A DNA stretch of 64,000 nucleotides from JALQUL01 sp964556425 (lineage in GTDB: Bacteria > Pseudomonadota > Gammaproteobacteria > Burkholderiales > Burkholderiaceae_C). Shown here piece by piece: positions 15,522 to 24,813 of this stretch (the stretch's first letter is position 1; every line of letters begins with the position of its first letter). The DNA lies in NCBI GenBank assembly GCA_964556425.1, contig CAZKWC010000010.1, positions 1 to 64,000 on the forward strand, read 5' to 3'. The notes beneath the pieces are model-generated. The model worked only from the letters and a program-made list of their open reading frames with translations, was not told the origin of the DNA and made no database searches. The translations under genes were made by a program, and so were the position numbers.

Positions 15522-18467
15522 TTACTGACAAGATTCGCAGGTGGGGTCATCAACACCACAAAATTTCACATCCGTTGCAGGAATAGAATTCATTTGTTGT
15601 TGAGCAGCCAAGGCAGCTGCTTCAAGCGGACTAAGTGGTGCCGCTTGAGATGGTTTGCTAGATACTGCACTGCTTCCACCTGAAGAAACCGCATTTAAAC
15701 GAGTAGTGCTTACAGTAGATTGTTCAGCGTGGGTAGCACCCATGGTGCGCAGATAATAAGTGGTTTTTAAACCGCGTAACCAAGCAAGTTTATAAGTCTC
15801 GTCCAGTTTTTTACCAGAGGCACCAGCCATATAAATATTGAGTGATTGCGCTTGGTCAATCCATTTTTGACGCATTGCAGCAGCTTCTACCAACCAAGCA
15901 GGTTCCACTTCAAAAGCAGTAGCGTATAAAACTTTTAACTCGGTTGGGATGCGCTCGATTTGGCGCAATGAACCATGATAGTGTTTGAGATCAGCCACCA
16001 TGACTTCGTCCCATAAACCCAAAGGCTTAAGGTCGCGTACTAAATAACTGTTGATGATGGTGAACTCGCCAGACAAATTAGATTTGACGGAAAGGTTGGC
16101 AAAACTTGGTTCAATAGAGGCATCTACGCCCACAATATTTGAAATGGTGGCAGTAGGTGCAATGGCAACGCAATTGGAGTTACGCATACCATGCTGGGCA
16201 ATTTGTGCGCGCAGTGCATTCCAGTCAAGACGTTGTGTACGATTGACTTGAACCATGCTACCTAAAGTAGCGCTATGGCCACGTGCTTTATCAAGCATGT
16301 CGAGGGTGTCAAGAGGCAAAATACCTTGATCCCATAAAGAGCCTTTATAGCTGCTATAGGTGCCACGCTCTTTGGCTAATTCTGAAGAGGCCCAATAAGC
16401 GTAATAACAAACTGCTTCCATTGATTCATCGGCAAATTCGACAGCGGCTTGGCTAGCATACGGTACACGCATGTTATACAAACAATCTTGGAAAGCCATA
16501 ATACCCATGCCAACAGGGCGATGACGCATATTAGAAGTACGGGCTTTGGTGACAGCGTAATAGTTGATATCAATTACGTTATCGAGCATACGCATTGCCG
16601 TGGTAATGGTTTTGCGTAATTTTTCGTGATTGAGTTTGCCGTTTTCCATGTGGTGAATTAAATTCACTGAACCTAAATTACAAACAGCAGTTTCGGTATC
16701 GCTGGTGTTGAGGGTAATTTCGGTACACAAATTAGAAGAATGCACTACACCTACATGTTGTTGTGGTGAGCGAACATTACAAGCGTCTTTGAAAGTAATC
16801 CATGGGTGGCCAGTTTCAAACAACATGGTGAGCATTTTGCGCCATAAGTCGGTAGCCGGAACGGTGCGACTTGGTTTGATCTCACCACGAGCTGCTGCTT
16901 GTTCGTAGGCTACATAAGCGGTTTCGAATTCAAGACCAAACTTATCATGCAGGTCGGGGGTGTTGTCGGGGGAGAATAAAGTCCAGCTGCCTTTTTCCAT
17001 GACACGACGCATGAATAAATCGGGAATCCAGTTGGCAGTATTCATATCGTGGGTACGACGACGCTCATCACCTGTGTTTTTACGGAGCTCTAAAAACTCT
17101 TCGATGTCGAGATGCCAAGTTTCGAGGTAAGTACAAACAGCACCTTTGCGTTTGCCACCTTGATTCACTGCAACTGCAGTGTCGTTGACCACTTTTAAGA
17201 AAGGTACTACACCTTGTGATTCGCCGTTAGTACCTTTAATATGAGCACCCATGGCACGCACACGGCTCCAATCGTTGCCCAAGCCACCTGCAAATTTAGA
17301 AAGCAAGGCGTTTTCTTTAATGGACTCATAAATGCCATCAAGGTCGTCAGGCACGGTAGTGAGGTAACAACTTGATAATTGTGGACGTAAAGTTCCGCTA
17401 TTAAATAGTGTGGGTGTGCTCGACATAAAGTCAAAGCGTGACAAAACTTCGTAAAACTCTATGGCACGTTCTTCACGGTTTTTTTCTTCAATGGCTAAAC
17501 CCATTGCAACACGCATAAAGAAAGCTTGTGGTAATTCAATACGGGTTTTACGAACATGTAAAAAATAACGGTCGTATAAGTTTTGCAAACCGAGGTAGTC
17601 AAATTGCAAATCGCGGCTAGCAACCAAGGCAGCGCCTAAACGAGATAAATCAAATTCGGCTAAACGAGGATCAAGTAAGTCGTTATCAATTCCCTTTTGA
17701 ATGAACTCAGGGAAATAACTAGCGTAGCGGGTGTTCATTTCGTCTTGGGTAGCAGAAACACCCAAAACCTCTTCGCGAATAGTATGCATTAACAGACGGG
17801 CTGTTGCAAAAGTGTAGTCTGGCTCTTTTTCGAGCAAAGTACGAGCCGCCAAAAGTGCTGCTTTAAATACTGACTCGACAGGTACGCCGTCATATAAGTT
17901 GCGCAGTGTTTCAGCAACGATAGGCTCGGCTTTAACATCGGGGCTTAAACCACTACAAGCTTGGATGACAAGTGCAGTAAAGGCTTCGAGGTTAAATGCC
18001 TCACGTTGGCCATTACGGGTAACATAAAGGCTAGGTTGAGTTGCCACAGGCTGTTGTTCTGCTTTTGCCTTGAGGCGCTCTTGAGCACGTTTTTCGCGAT
18101 ATAAAACATAGGCACGGGCGACGTCTTGATGACCCGCTCTCATAAGACCTAATTCGACTTGATCTTGAACATCTTCGATGGGGAAAGTGCCACCACCAGG
18201 TCGCGATCGTACTAAAGCACGGACCACACCTTGGGTAAGCTGCTCAACTGCTGTGCGAACACTGGTAGAGGCGCCGCTATTAGCACCTTGAACTGCCAAA
18301 AATGCTTTCATGAGGGCAATTGCAATTTTGTTGGGCACAAATGCAACTACAGAACCATTACGACGAATAATTTGGAACTGAACTAAAACTTCAGGAGGGA
18401 TACCATAATGATTTGCTGTAGTAGGCTCTTGATTTTGAATGTTTGGGTGAGAGTCGACTGCTTGCAT
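15522..18467 (-). CDS. nrdA: Class Ia ribonucleotide reductase, large subunit
   Basis: Reduces ribonucleoside diphosphates to deoxyribonucleotides. The N-terminus carries two ATP-cone-like regulatory segments (near residues 35-125, IIRRNGSVVAFVPNKI, and 145-235, YVTRNGQREAFNLEAF). The catalytic barrel has the active-site cysteine pair regions (QLSSCYLTTV; NLCTEITLNTSDTETAVCNLGSVNL) and the finger-loop motifs. The C-terminal CESC tail is the redox pair recharged by thioredoxin or glutaredoxin. ATG 18467 is chosen because AAGGAC lies just upstream; 13 residues would be added from 18506 without support. The length of 981 is long for the family because of the extended N-terminus and a Ser/Ala-rich linker before the tail. 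Confidence 0.95.
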   Translation of the reverse strand: MQAVDSHPNIQNQEPTTANHYGIPPEVLVQFQIIRRNGSVVAFVPNKIAIALMKAFLAVQGANSGASTSVRTAVEQLTQGVVRALVRSRPGGGTFPIEDVQDQVELGLMRAGHQDVARAYVLYREKRAQERLKAKAEQQPVATQPSLYVTRNGQREAFNLEAFTALVIQACSGLSPDVKAEPIVAETLRNLYDGVPVESVFKAALLAARTLLEKEPDYTFATARLLMHTIREEVLGVSATQDEMNTRYASYFPEFIQKGIDNDLLDPRLAEFDLSRLGAALVASRDLQFDYLGLQNLYDRYFLHVRKTRIELPQAFFMRVAMGLAIEEKNREERAIEFYEVLSRFDFMSSTPTLFNSGTLRPQLSSCYLTTVPDDLDGIYESIKENALLSKFAGGLGNDWSRVRAMGAHIKGTNGESQGVVPFLKVVNDTAVAVNQGGKRKGAVCTYLETWHLDIEEFLELRKNTGDERRRTHDMNTANWIPDLFMRRVMEKGSWTLFSPDNTPDLHDKFGLEFETAYVAYEQAAARGEIKPSRTVPATDLWRKMLTMLFETGHPWITFKDACNVRSPQQHVGVVHSSNLCTEITLNTSDTETAVCNLGSVNLIHHMENGKLNHEKLRKTITTAMRMLDNVIDINYYAVTKARTSNMRHRPVGMGIMAFQDCLYNMRVPYASQAAVEFADESMEAVCYYAYWASSELAKERGTYSSYKGSLWDQGILPLDTLDMLDKARGHSATLGSMVQVNRTQRLDWNALRAQIAQHGMRNSNCVAIAPTATISNIVGVDASIEPSFANLSVKSNLSGEFTIINSYLVRDLKPLGLWDEVMVADLKHYHGSLRQIERIPTELKVLYATAFEVEPAWLVEAAAMRQKWIDQAQSLNIYMAGASGKKLDETYKLAWLRGLKTTYYLRTMGATHAEQSTVSTTRLNAVSSGGSSAVSSKPSQAAPLSPLEAAALAAQQQMNSIPATDVKFCGVDDPTCESCQ

Positions 18468-18709
18468 TTTTGTCCTTTTTAATATGCACAAACCGGCGCA
18501 AAGCAAGATTTTTAAAGCAGACTATGCTATAAAAAATTGCAATTTGGGCGGTGTAGAAAATGGGGTGGCTACGCTATCGGTAGCGTGACAGATGAATTTT
18601 AGCACTACCTTTAGTGTTTGGTACACCTGTTGCACAATAGCACTAGGATTTTTATGGCTGCTTTTTTGACTAGGTCAGCGCTTACTTTTCTGCAAACTAA
18701 AGCAAGACC

Positions 18710-19330
18710 TCAAACCACTTGATGTGGAAACTTTATCTGATTGGAAATAAAATTTTTAGAAAATTGTAACCAGTCAAAACCTGCACCAGGATCGAACTTT
18801 CGCCCAGGGGCTATATGCTCATGTCCGGCAATATGGGAGATGGGATAACGCTGTACAAGCGTTTGGGTTAAATTGACTAAACTTTGATATTGATGTTCGG
18901 TAAAAAGACCACCTTCAAGGCCTTCTAGTTCAATACCAATGGAGTCATCGTTACAATTATAACGCCCTCTGTAGCAAGAATTGCCTGCATGCCATGCTCT
19001 TTCGTTACAACTTACGTATTGGATGATGTTTCCGTCGCGTCTGATTAAAAAATGGCAAGAAACTTCGAGGCCTTTAATCGATTGGAAATAAGGATGAGCA
19101 TCCCAATCGAGTTGATTGGTGAATAAATCAGTAATGTAGTGGCCGGAAAACTCACCTGGTGGCAAACTAATCGAGTGAATTACCAATAAATCAATTTCAC
19201 AATTTTGAGGTCTTGGACCAAAATTAGGTGAGGCAATAGGCTGTGCCAGTGAACACCAACCATCTTGCCAAACAGTTGGTGTTTGAGGGTAGGTATCGGT
19301 TAAATGATGGGCCAAATCATTGTTGGACAT
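18710..19330 (-). CDS. ampD: 1,6-anhydro-N-acetylmuramyl-L-alanine amidase
   Basis: Cytoplasmic peptidoglycan-recycling amidase that releases peptide from anhydro-muropeptides. It belongs to the Amidase_2 family. The zinc ligands are the histidine in LLVIHSISLPPGEF and the histidine and aspartate in AGHEHIAPGRKFDPG, matching AmpD of Citrobacter. The length of 206 is slightly longer than E. coli AmpD. No signal peptide is present, consistent with AmpD rather than the exported AmpDh forms. It is followed upstream on the same strand by the PP0621-like and ypjD genes, an order typical of Burkholderiales. Confidence 0.93.
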   Translation of the reverse strand: MSNNDLAHHLTDTYPQTPTVWQDGWCSLAQPIASPNFGPRPQNCEIDLLVIHSISLPPGEFSGHYITDLFTNQLDWDAHPYFQSIKGLEVSCHFLIRRDGNIIQYVSCNERAWHAGNSCYRGRYNCNDDSIGIELEGLEGGLFTEHQYQSLVNLTQTLVQRYPISHIAGHEHIAPGRKFDPGAGFDWLQFSKNFISNQIKFPHQVV

Positions 19331-19359
19331 AAAGTCATGCCTTTTATCTGGAATTGAGC

Positions 19360-19644
19360 TTAGCGACGACCTAAGTTTTTATGTTCAACAGAACAAAAAG
19401 TTTCGCCCATAAAATCGATTGACTCATGATTAGGGAAATGGGTTTTGCAGTGTGCACATTCCACCATAATAATGGCAGAACTATTGTGGTCGGGAGTCTG
19501 CGCTTGATCGGCACGACCCGAATAATGGGAGGACGAGTTAGGGTCGTGACGCTGCGATTGCGATGAGTGAAGGGTATTTTTCTTTTTTTTCGAAAAATAA
19601 TAAATTGCAGCAATTACAGCAGCCCAAAATACTAAAAATTTCAT
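19360..19644 (-). CDS. PP0621-like small membrane-anchored zinc-ribbon-type protein
   Basis: A 94-residue protein with one N-terminal membrane segment (MKFLVFWAAVIAAIYYF), a polar Lys/Ser-rich linker, and a C-terminal metal-binding-like motif CAHCKTHFP...FCSVEH, with two CxxC/CxxxH-type ligand pairs. This matches the uncharacterised PP0621 family found next to ampD in many beta- and gammaproteobacteria; no function is known. ATG 19644 is the family-like start. A start at 19704 would overlap ypjD by 29 bases and add 20 residues before the membrane segment. Confidence 0.8.
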   Translation of the reverse strand: MKFLVFWAAVIAAIYYFSKKKKNTLHSSQSQRHDPNSSSHYSGRADQAQTPDHNSSAIIMVECAHCKTHFPNHESIDFMGETFCSVEHKNLGRR

Positions 19645-19675
19645 ATGCGTCGGAATTAAATAAAGTAGATAAAGC

Positions 19676-20467
19676 TTAGCGTCCCAAGACGACTTCTTGA
19701 ACAAAATGGGAGCCTACATAGCTTAAAAACAAAAATAAACCCCCCAATAATATAAGTTTTAAAGCTTTTGGCCCACGCCAACCTAAAAAGTAACGACCCG
19801 CCAAAACCCATGCAAATACCAACCAAGACAAAACACTAAATAAAGTTTTATGGTTGAGTTTGAGATCGAATCGAGGGTGGGTGTAATAAAGGCCAATAGC
19901 CATTAACAAAGTGAGGCTTAATAATATAAAACCAAGAGTGCTTAAATGAAAAGTAAGACGTTCAAGTGTTAATAAAGGTAAACCAGTTTGTGGCGACATG
20001 GCTTTTCTTAATTGTTTTTCCGCCCTAATGGCAAGGCTAGCATGAATAATAGCCACACCAAAAATACTATAAGAGGCAATACCCAAAGCCCAGTGTACGG
20101 GTTGCCAAAAAATATCAGGAGAACTAACTGCTTTGCCAGGAAAAAATGCAGCCAATAAAACGGCTAGCGCGGCTAACAATAAAAGCCTAAAGTGGCTTTG
20201 TAATTGGGGTAGGGTATGAGACTCAAGCGCATAAACAAACAGTACCAGCCATGCGGTGCAAGAAATTGCCGGCCCAAAGCCAAATAGTATATTGTCCGAT
20301 GAAAGTGGATAAAAAATAGTAATGGCGTGAAGCAACCAAGCCAGTGACCAAGTCACTAAACGTAGTTTTTGATTAAAAAAACGACCATTAAAGGCGATAA
20401 TGCTGTAGAGCAGGGCTGCGCCAAAGCTTAAAATCAAGGGTGCGTGAATTGAATTCGTTAAAATCAT
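19676..20467 (-). CDS. ypjD: YpjD/CcsA-family cytochrome c assembly-type membrane protein
   Basis: A polytopic inner-membrane protein (263 residues, about eight membrane segments) of the CcsA/YpjD family (cytochrome c assembly protein domain). Histidines in PVHWALGIASYSIFGVAIIH and HPRFDLKLNHKT are in the positions used for haem in relatives. Its exact role is unsettled: YpjD in E. coli has been linked to membrane protein integrity and metal ion handling rather than c-type cytochrome assembly. It is transcribed divergently from ffh, the same arrangement as ypjD-ffh in E. coli. Confidence 0.88.
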   Translation of the reverse strand: MILTNSIHAPLILSFGAALLYSIIAFNGRFFNQKLRLVTWSLAWLLHAITIFYPLSSDNILFGFGPAISCTAWLVLFVYALESHTLPQLQSHFRLLLLAALAVLLAAFFPGKAVSSPDIFWQPVHWALGIASYSIFGVAIIHASLAIRAEKQLRKAMSPQTGLPLLTLERLTFHLSTLGFILLSLTLLMAIGLYYTHPRFDLKLNHKTLFSVLSWLVFAWVLAGRYFLGWRGPKALKLILLGGLFLFLSYVGSHFVQEVVLGR

Positions 20468-20569
20468 CCCTACAGTTTAACGGTTTGTGAAGCTTGATGC
20501 TTCAATCAATGTCCTCATATTCTGTATAAATGTCTTTTTTTGTTTAGTCGAACTGGAAATAAAATCATC

Positions 20570-21943
20570 ATGGCTTCAGCCCTCTCAGAAAAACTATCGC
20601 GACTTGTCAAACAAATGCGTGGTCAAGCCCGCATCACTGAAGACAATGTTCAAGACATGATGCGTGAAGTTCGCATGGCCTTATTAGAGGCCGATGTGGC
20701 CTTACCAGTCGTGCGTGACTTTATTAATCGAGTCAAAGAAAAAGCGCTGGGCAAGGAAGTGTTAAGTTCATTAACACCAGGTCAAGTCTTGGTGAGCATA
20801 GTGAACGAAGAGTTGGCCCGCACCATGGGCGAAGGCGTAGCCGATCTCAATTTAGCGGCTCAACCCCCAGCGGTGGTATTAATGGCCGGTTTGCAAGGTT
20901 CGGGTAAAACCACCACCACAGCCAAATTAGCCAAGCATTTAATTGAAAAACGTAAGAAAAAAGTTTTAACTGTTTCTGGTGACGTGTATCGTCCTGCAGC
21001 GATTGAACAGTTAAAAACAGTTACTGCTCAAGCTGGTGCCGAATGGTTTCCAAGTACACCCGATCAAAAACCAGCTGACATTGCAAGAGCCGCTTTAGAT
21101 TACGCAAAAAAACATTATTTTGATGTTTTATTAGTCGATACTGCTGGTCGTTTAGCGATTGATGAAGTCTTGATGACCGAGATTAAGGGCTTGCACGCTA
21201 TTCTTAATCCAATTGAAACCTTGTTTGTAGTAGATGCCATGCAAGGTCAAGATGCCATGAATGTGGCCAAGGCATTCTCTGAAGCCTTACCGATTACAGG
21301 TATTGTCCTAACTAAAACCGACGGTGACTCACGTGGTGGTGCGGCTTTATCGGCACGTTACGTTACAGGCGCACCTATTAAGTTTGCCGGTACCAGTGAA
21401 AAACTAGATGGTATTGAAGTTTTTGATGCACAGCGTCATGCCGGTCGTGTATTGGGCATGGGTGATATTGTGGCTTTGGTCGAGCAAGTGACCAAAGGCG
21501 TTGATATGGCAGCAGCCGAAAAATTTGCGCAAAAAATGAAAACCGGTGGTGGTTTTGATTTAGAAGATTTTTTAGCCCAAATTCAACAAATGAAACAAAT
21601 GGGTGGTTTGCAAAGTTTAATGGACAAATTACCGCAGCAGTTATCCGACAAAGCAGGTAAGGTCGATTTAAACAAAGCCGAAAAAGACATCAAACGCAAA
21701 GAGGGCATTATTAACAGCATGACCTTAAAAGAGCGTCGTCGCCCAGAAATTATTAAAGCCACCCGTAAGCGCCGTATTGCAACAGGTGCAGGCGTACAAG
21801 TTCAAGAAGTGAACCGCTTGTTAAATGAATACGAACAAATGGCCACCATGATGAAAAAAATGCAAGGCGGTGGCCTCATGAAAATGATGAAAAAATTGGG
21901 TGGTATGAAAGGTATGAAGGGTATGGGTGGAATGCCTTTTTAA
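20570..21943 (+). CDS. ffh: Signal recognition particle GTPase Ffh
   Basis: Binds signal sequences of nascent membrane proteins and 4.5S RNA, and delivers ribosomes to FtsY. The order is the N domain (residues 1-85), the G domain with GLQGSGKTTTTAKLA (P-loop), DTAGRL and TKTDGDSRGG, and the Met-rich M domain ending in GMKGMKGMGGMPF. ATG 20570 gives 457 residues, the usual size; the TTG 30 bases upstream would add an unconserved tail. A terminator follows. Confidence 0.96.
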   Translation: MASALSEKLSRLVKQMRGQARITEDNVQDMMREVRMALLEADVALPVVRDFINRVKEKALGKEVLSSLTPGQVLVSIVNEELARTMGEGVADLNLAAQPPAVVLMAGLQGSGKTTTTAKLAKHLIEKRKKKVLTVSGDVYRPAAIEQLKTVTAQAGAEWFPSTPDQKPADIARAALDYAKKHYFDVLLVDTAGRLAIDEVLMTEIKGLHAILNPIETLFVVDAMQGQDAMNVAKAFSEALPITGIVLTKTDGDSRGGAALSARYVTGAPIKFAGTSEKLDGIEVFDAQRHAGRVLGMGDIVALVEQVTKGVDMAAAEKFAQKMKTGGGFDLEDFLAQIQQMKQMGGLQSLMDKLPQQLSDKAGKVDLNKAEKDIKRKEGIINSMTLKERRRPEIIKATRKRRIATGAGVQVQEVNRLLNEYEQMATMMKKMQGGGLMKMMKKLGGMKGMKGMGGMPF

Positions 21944-21999
21944 ATCAAACAATAATTAACTGCAGCTTAACAAGCGAGCTTGCTTATTATTCAATACTG

Positions 22000-22042
22000 A
22001 AGGTCTGTATTCTTTAAAACAAAGAATGCAGACCTTTTATTT
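22000..22042 (+). terminator. Intrinsic terminator after ffh
   Basis: A 16-bp stem with one mismatch (22000-22015 with 22021-22036), closed by a 5-base loop, is followed by TTATTTTG. It lies 57 bases after the ffh stop. Confidence 0.85.
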
Positions 22043-22137
22043 TGTCCTTGATTGTTTGGTAAATTTTCTCCCAAAAGGTACAATTGAAAATCAATTGACC
22101 TATGCTTACACAAGCCACTATCAAAAAGGGAAATCCT

Positions 22138-22545
22138 ATGCAAATCACCGTTGAAACCACTATAGCAGCACCTATAAAAGAAGTTTGGCAGGCATACACT
22201 AGCCCAGAGGACATTATTCAGTGGAATACTGCCTCTGACGATTGGCATACTACCAAGGCGAGTGTTGATCTTCGTGTGGGTGGTGAGTTTTCTTCTCGAA
22301 TGGAAGCCAAAGATGGTAGTTTTGGTTTTGACTTTGCTGGTGTTTATACCCGTATTGAAACCCACCGTCTTTTAGAGTATTCATTTGGTGATCGCAAAGC
22401 TACGATTACTTTTTCCGAGGCGTCAACTGGTGTTACTGTAGAGGTAGTATTTGATGCAGAAGAAACCCATTCCATAGAGCAACAACAGGGTGGATGGCAA
22501 GCCATTTTGCTTCACTTTAAAAATCATGTTGAAGCTAAAAAGTGA
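22138..22545 (+). CDS. SRPBCC (AHSA1/START-like) domain protein
   Basis: A 135-residue single-domain protein of the helix-grip SRPBCC fold, AHSA1 group. The family pattern is clear: ITVETTIAAPIKEVWQAYTSPEDIIQWN at the start, VGGEFSSRMEAKDGSFGFDFAGVYTRIE in the middle, and GGWQAILLHFKNHVE in the C-terminal helix. Such proteins bind hydrophobic ligands, but the ligand is unknown. ATG 22138 has an AAAGGG ribosome site; an in-frame ATG at 22102 would add a 12-residue unconserved lead. It is 30 bases before the acetyltransferase gene, which may share its message. Confidence 0.88.
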   Translation: MQITVETTIAAPIKEVWQAYTSPEDIIQWNTASDDWHTTKASVDLRVGGEFSSRMEAKDGSFGFDFAGVYTRIETHRLLEYSFGDRKATITFSEASTGVTVEVVFDAEETHSIEQQQGGWQAILLHFKNHVEAKK

Positions 22546-22575
22546 GTGTCAACTCAATAATAAGTTGTTAAGCAC

Positions 22576-23031
22576 ATGAGTACGGTATCGGTAAAAACGG
22601 CTTCTTTGGCCAACCTTGAAAGCCTTGCTGTTTTGTTCAACCAATATAGGCAGTTTTATGAACAAAACAGCGATCTTGCCTTAGCCACTGAATTTATTCA
22701 CCAACGTTTGCAAAATGCAGAGTCGGTGATCTTGCTGGCAGAAGATATACAAGGCAAAGCGCTTGGATTCTGTCAGCTCTATCCCACATTTTGTTCGGTA
22801 GAGGCGAAACCCATTTATTCGCTCTATGACTTATTCGTTTTACCAGAACATCGTTTGCATGGTATTGGACGGGCTTTATTATTAAATGCCGAGTCACTCG
22901 CCAAGCGCAACGGCAAGTCTCGTATGGATTTAACTACTGCCAAAACCAATCTGAAAGCTCAATCGGTTTATGAGTCTTTGGGTTGGAAAAGAGATGAAAT
23001 CTTTTATGCTTATAGCAAGTTGATTGACTAG
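22576..23031 (+). CDS. GNAT-family N-acetyltransferase
   Basis: A 151-residue acetyl-CoA-dependent acetyltransferase. The GNAT acetyl-CoA loop is LFVLPEHRLHGIGRALL, a variant of the R/Q-x-x-G-x-G/A motif, followed by the late motif KTNLKAQSVYESLGWKRD. The acceptor substrate cannot be inferred. The gene follows the SRPBCC gene by 30 bases and is closed by a hairpin with a T-run. Confidence 0.88.
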   Translation: MSTVSVKTASLANLESLAVLFNQYRQFYEQNSDLALATEFIHQRLQNAESVILLAEDIQGKALGFCQLYPTFCSVEAKPIYSLYDLFVLPEHRLHGIGRALLLNAESLAKRNGKSRMDLTTAKTNLKAQSVYESLGWKRDEIFYAYSKLID

Positions 23032-23033
23032 AG

Positions 23034-23096
23034 TTGGGGCAGACCTGTGAGTAGATCTGCAATGCAAAAACGAAATTGATTGGAGCCCCAATTTTT
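23034..23096 (+). terminator. Likely terminator after the acetyltransferase gene
   Basis: TTGGGGC (23034-23040) can pair with GCCCCAA (23085-23091), enclosing a smaller GCAGA/TCTGC stem, and five T follow. The loop is long, so efficiency is uncertain. Confidence 0.5.
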
Positions 23097-23172
23097 AATT
23101 AAAACCACCTACTAAAGACCCAAAAGAGCTAGGTGTTGAAAATGAGTTTTCAGCATCTGTATTGGGTAATTT
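23095..23172 (-). pseudogene. C-terminal fragment of an unknown gene at a scaffold gap
   Basis: On the minus strand a frame leaving the gap reads KLPNTDAENSFSTPSSFGSL and ends at a TAA after 25 residues. I do not recognise it. It may be the tail of a gene whose body lies in the gap. The sequence right of the gap (23273-23466) has an open minus frame, but without a credible start codon (a TTG, preceded within ten codons by a stop). Whether the two sides belong together cannot be judged. Confidence 0.25.
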
Positions 23173-23272
23173 NNNNNNNNNNNNNNNNNNNNNNNNNNNN
23201 NNNNNNNNNNNNNNNNNNNNNNNNNNNNNNNNNNNNNNNNNNNNNNNNNNNNNNNNNNNNNNNNNNNNNNNN
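23173..23272. other. Scaffold gap (100 N)
   Basis: Unlike the gap at 13707, the flanks share no overlap here, so real sequence of unknown length is probably missing. The stretch 23273-23526 beyond it shows no convincing gene. Confidence 0.9.
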
Positions 23273-23526
23273 GATTCATTGAGCAAATGACTAAGCGCAA
23301 TAAAACCTAAAACATTATTAGATTTACTGATATAACTAAGACGATAAAAATTCGTCTGTTGGCTATGGGCTGGCATAAGAAAAGTGGGGGCAATAATATA
23401 TGCAAAATAGCGGGGTTTTTTGACTAAAACCGTATGGACTAATGAGTCGAATGTGTTGCTATGCAATATTACTATAAGCCATATGGCTTATGTCTGCAAA
23501 TCCTATTGAATTTTTTTCAAACACCA

Positions 23527-24354
23527 TCAAATTCCATTAAACAAGGGGGATCTGCGTTGCTTTAATGCTAAACGTCCCTCTTTGAAGTCTTGAGACTGAT
23601 TAATTTCTTCTTCGAGTTGTTTTACTGCTAGCAAGTTAAAAGCAGACTGTGTAATTAAATTAAGGCTTTTTTTCATGCCTTGTACTGCCAAAGGGGCAAG
23701 CATAGAGATCTGCTGTGCCAACTCAAAGACCTGTGGGAGTAACTCTTCTGGTGCTACTAATTCATCTAAAAAACCAGATTTTAAAAGCTCAGAGTCGGTG
23801 AATGATTGAGCAGTTAAAAATGCTTTTTTGGCCATTGCCAAACTCCATCTTGAGACATATCTTTGCATACCTGTGGGGTAAAAATGCAGACCAATTTGAG
23901 CTGCCGGCATACGTAAACTCATATCCTTTACACCCCATCTAAAATCACATGCGAGTGCAATATCGGTAGAGCCCCCAATTACAGCTCCATTGAGGGCACA
24001 AATCGTAAGAGGACGAAGCACTTCAAGTGCATCGGGTACACGTTCAAACCCATGTCCATTGGAGTTGCTTTCATCATTAAACTCACCAATATTAAAACCA
24101 GCGCTAAACATTGGTTTGGGAGTGAGTGGGTTGGCGGTTAGCACCACTACCTTAACAGAGCTATCGTGATTAATTTTGTCAAACAATGCCAATAAGTGGT
24201 CTAAGTCTTCTTGGTGCAAACGATTAAAGTGTTGTGGTCGATTAAGGTAAATGCAAGCAACACCCTCATGACGAGTCAATATGGGCACACTAGAGTCGGT
24301 GTCTTTAAAAATAATAGAGAGTGGTGGAAACATAGAAAGAGAGGAAATAGACAT
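23527..24354 (-). CDS. Enoyl-CoA hydratase/isomerase family protein
   Basis: A crotonase-fold protein of about 275 residues. The oxyanion-hole segments are visible: PMFSAGFNIGEF and LNGAVIGGSTDIALACDFRWG. The two glutamates that act in classic enoyl-CoA hydratase appear to be replaced: GGSTD stands where GG-x-x-E is usual, and MPAAQIGL where a glutamate normally precedes the helix. It may therefore be an isomerase, a hydrolase or a divergent family member rather than a beta-oxidation hydratase. Start codons cluster at 24354-24360 with no strong ribosome site. It stands alone, next to a gap on one side and a long promoter-like region on the other. Confidence 0.8.
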   Translation of the reverse strand: MSISSLSMFPPLSIIFKDTDSSVPILTRHEGVACIYLNRPQHFNRLHQEDLDHLLALFDKINHDSSVKVVVLTANPLTPKPMFSAGFNIGEFNDESNSNGHGFERVPDALEVLRPLTICALNGAVIGGSTDIALACDFRWGVKDMSLRMPAAQIGLHFYPTGMQRYVSRWSLAMAKKAFLTAQSFTDSELLKSGFLDELVAPEELLPQVFELAQQISMLAPLAVQGMKKSLNLITQSAFNLLAVKQLEEEINQSQDFKEGRLALKQRRSPLFNGI

Positions 24355-24360
24355 AAGCAC

Positions 24361-24813
24361 TTAAAAATGACCTTTATTCTTTTATTAGATTCCAAGAAGC
24401 TTTCACTAACTTGAAAGTTAGTCCGATAAAAAATATGACTTATTTCTCAAAAAATACAATTTGTTGTCAAAAATTGCCGGTTTCGGAATTAATACCTATT
24501 TTTAAAACACCTTAGCCATTATTCTTCGTTTACTTAATCAAGTACGCTGTTTGTAAAAAATAGTAAACAAAATAAATTTTATGTATCAATATGAAAGTTA
24601 TTTGAATTAATTAAATAAAAATCAAGCAATAGTGATTTATTTTTACTTATAAGAGTAAAAACCTAGCTAGTACATGACTTTTATTTATGTTATTTTAAAT
24701 CACTTTAATTTTTTGATCCATTGGGTTAAGTTAAATAAGTTTTTTAATTTCACTTTTTATATAAAGCGTATATTAAAATTTTTAATCAGATTTATTTTTT
24801 AAATGTTGAATCA
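24361..24813. other. AT-rich divergent intergenic region
   Basis: These 453 bases separate the enoyl-CoA hydratase-like gene and the exported chalcone isomerase-like gene, which are transcribed away from each other. The stretch is very AT-rich with many TATA-like sequences, so promoters for both genes should lie here, but I cannot assign boxes reliably. I see no open frame and no RNA-like structure. Confidence 0.5.

Noticed and set aside
23273..23466. N-terminal half of a gene on the minus strand right of the second gap
   Set aside because: The only start is a TTG without a ribosome site, ten codons from an upstream stop, and the translation resembles nothing I recognise.
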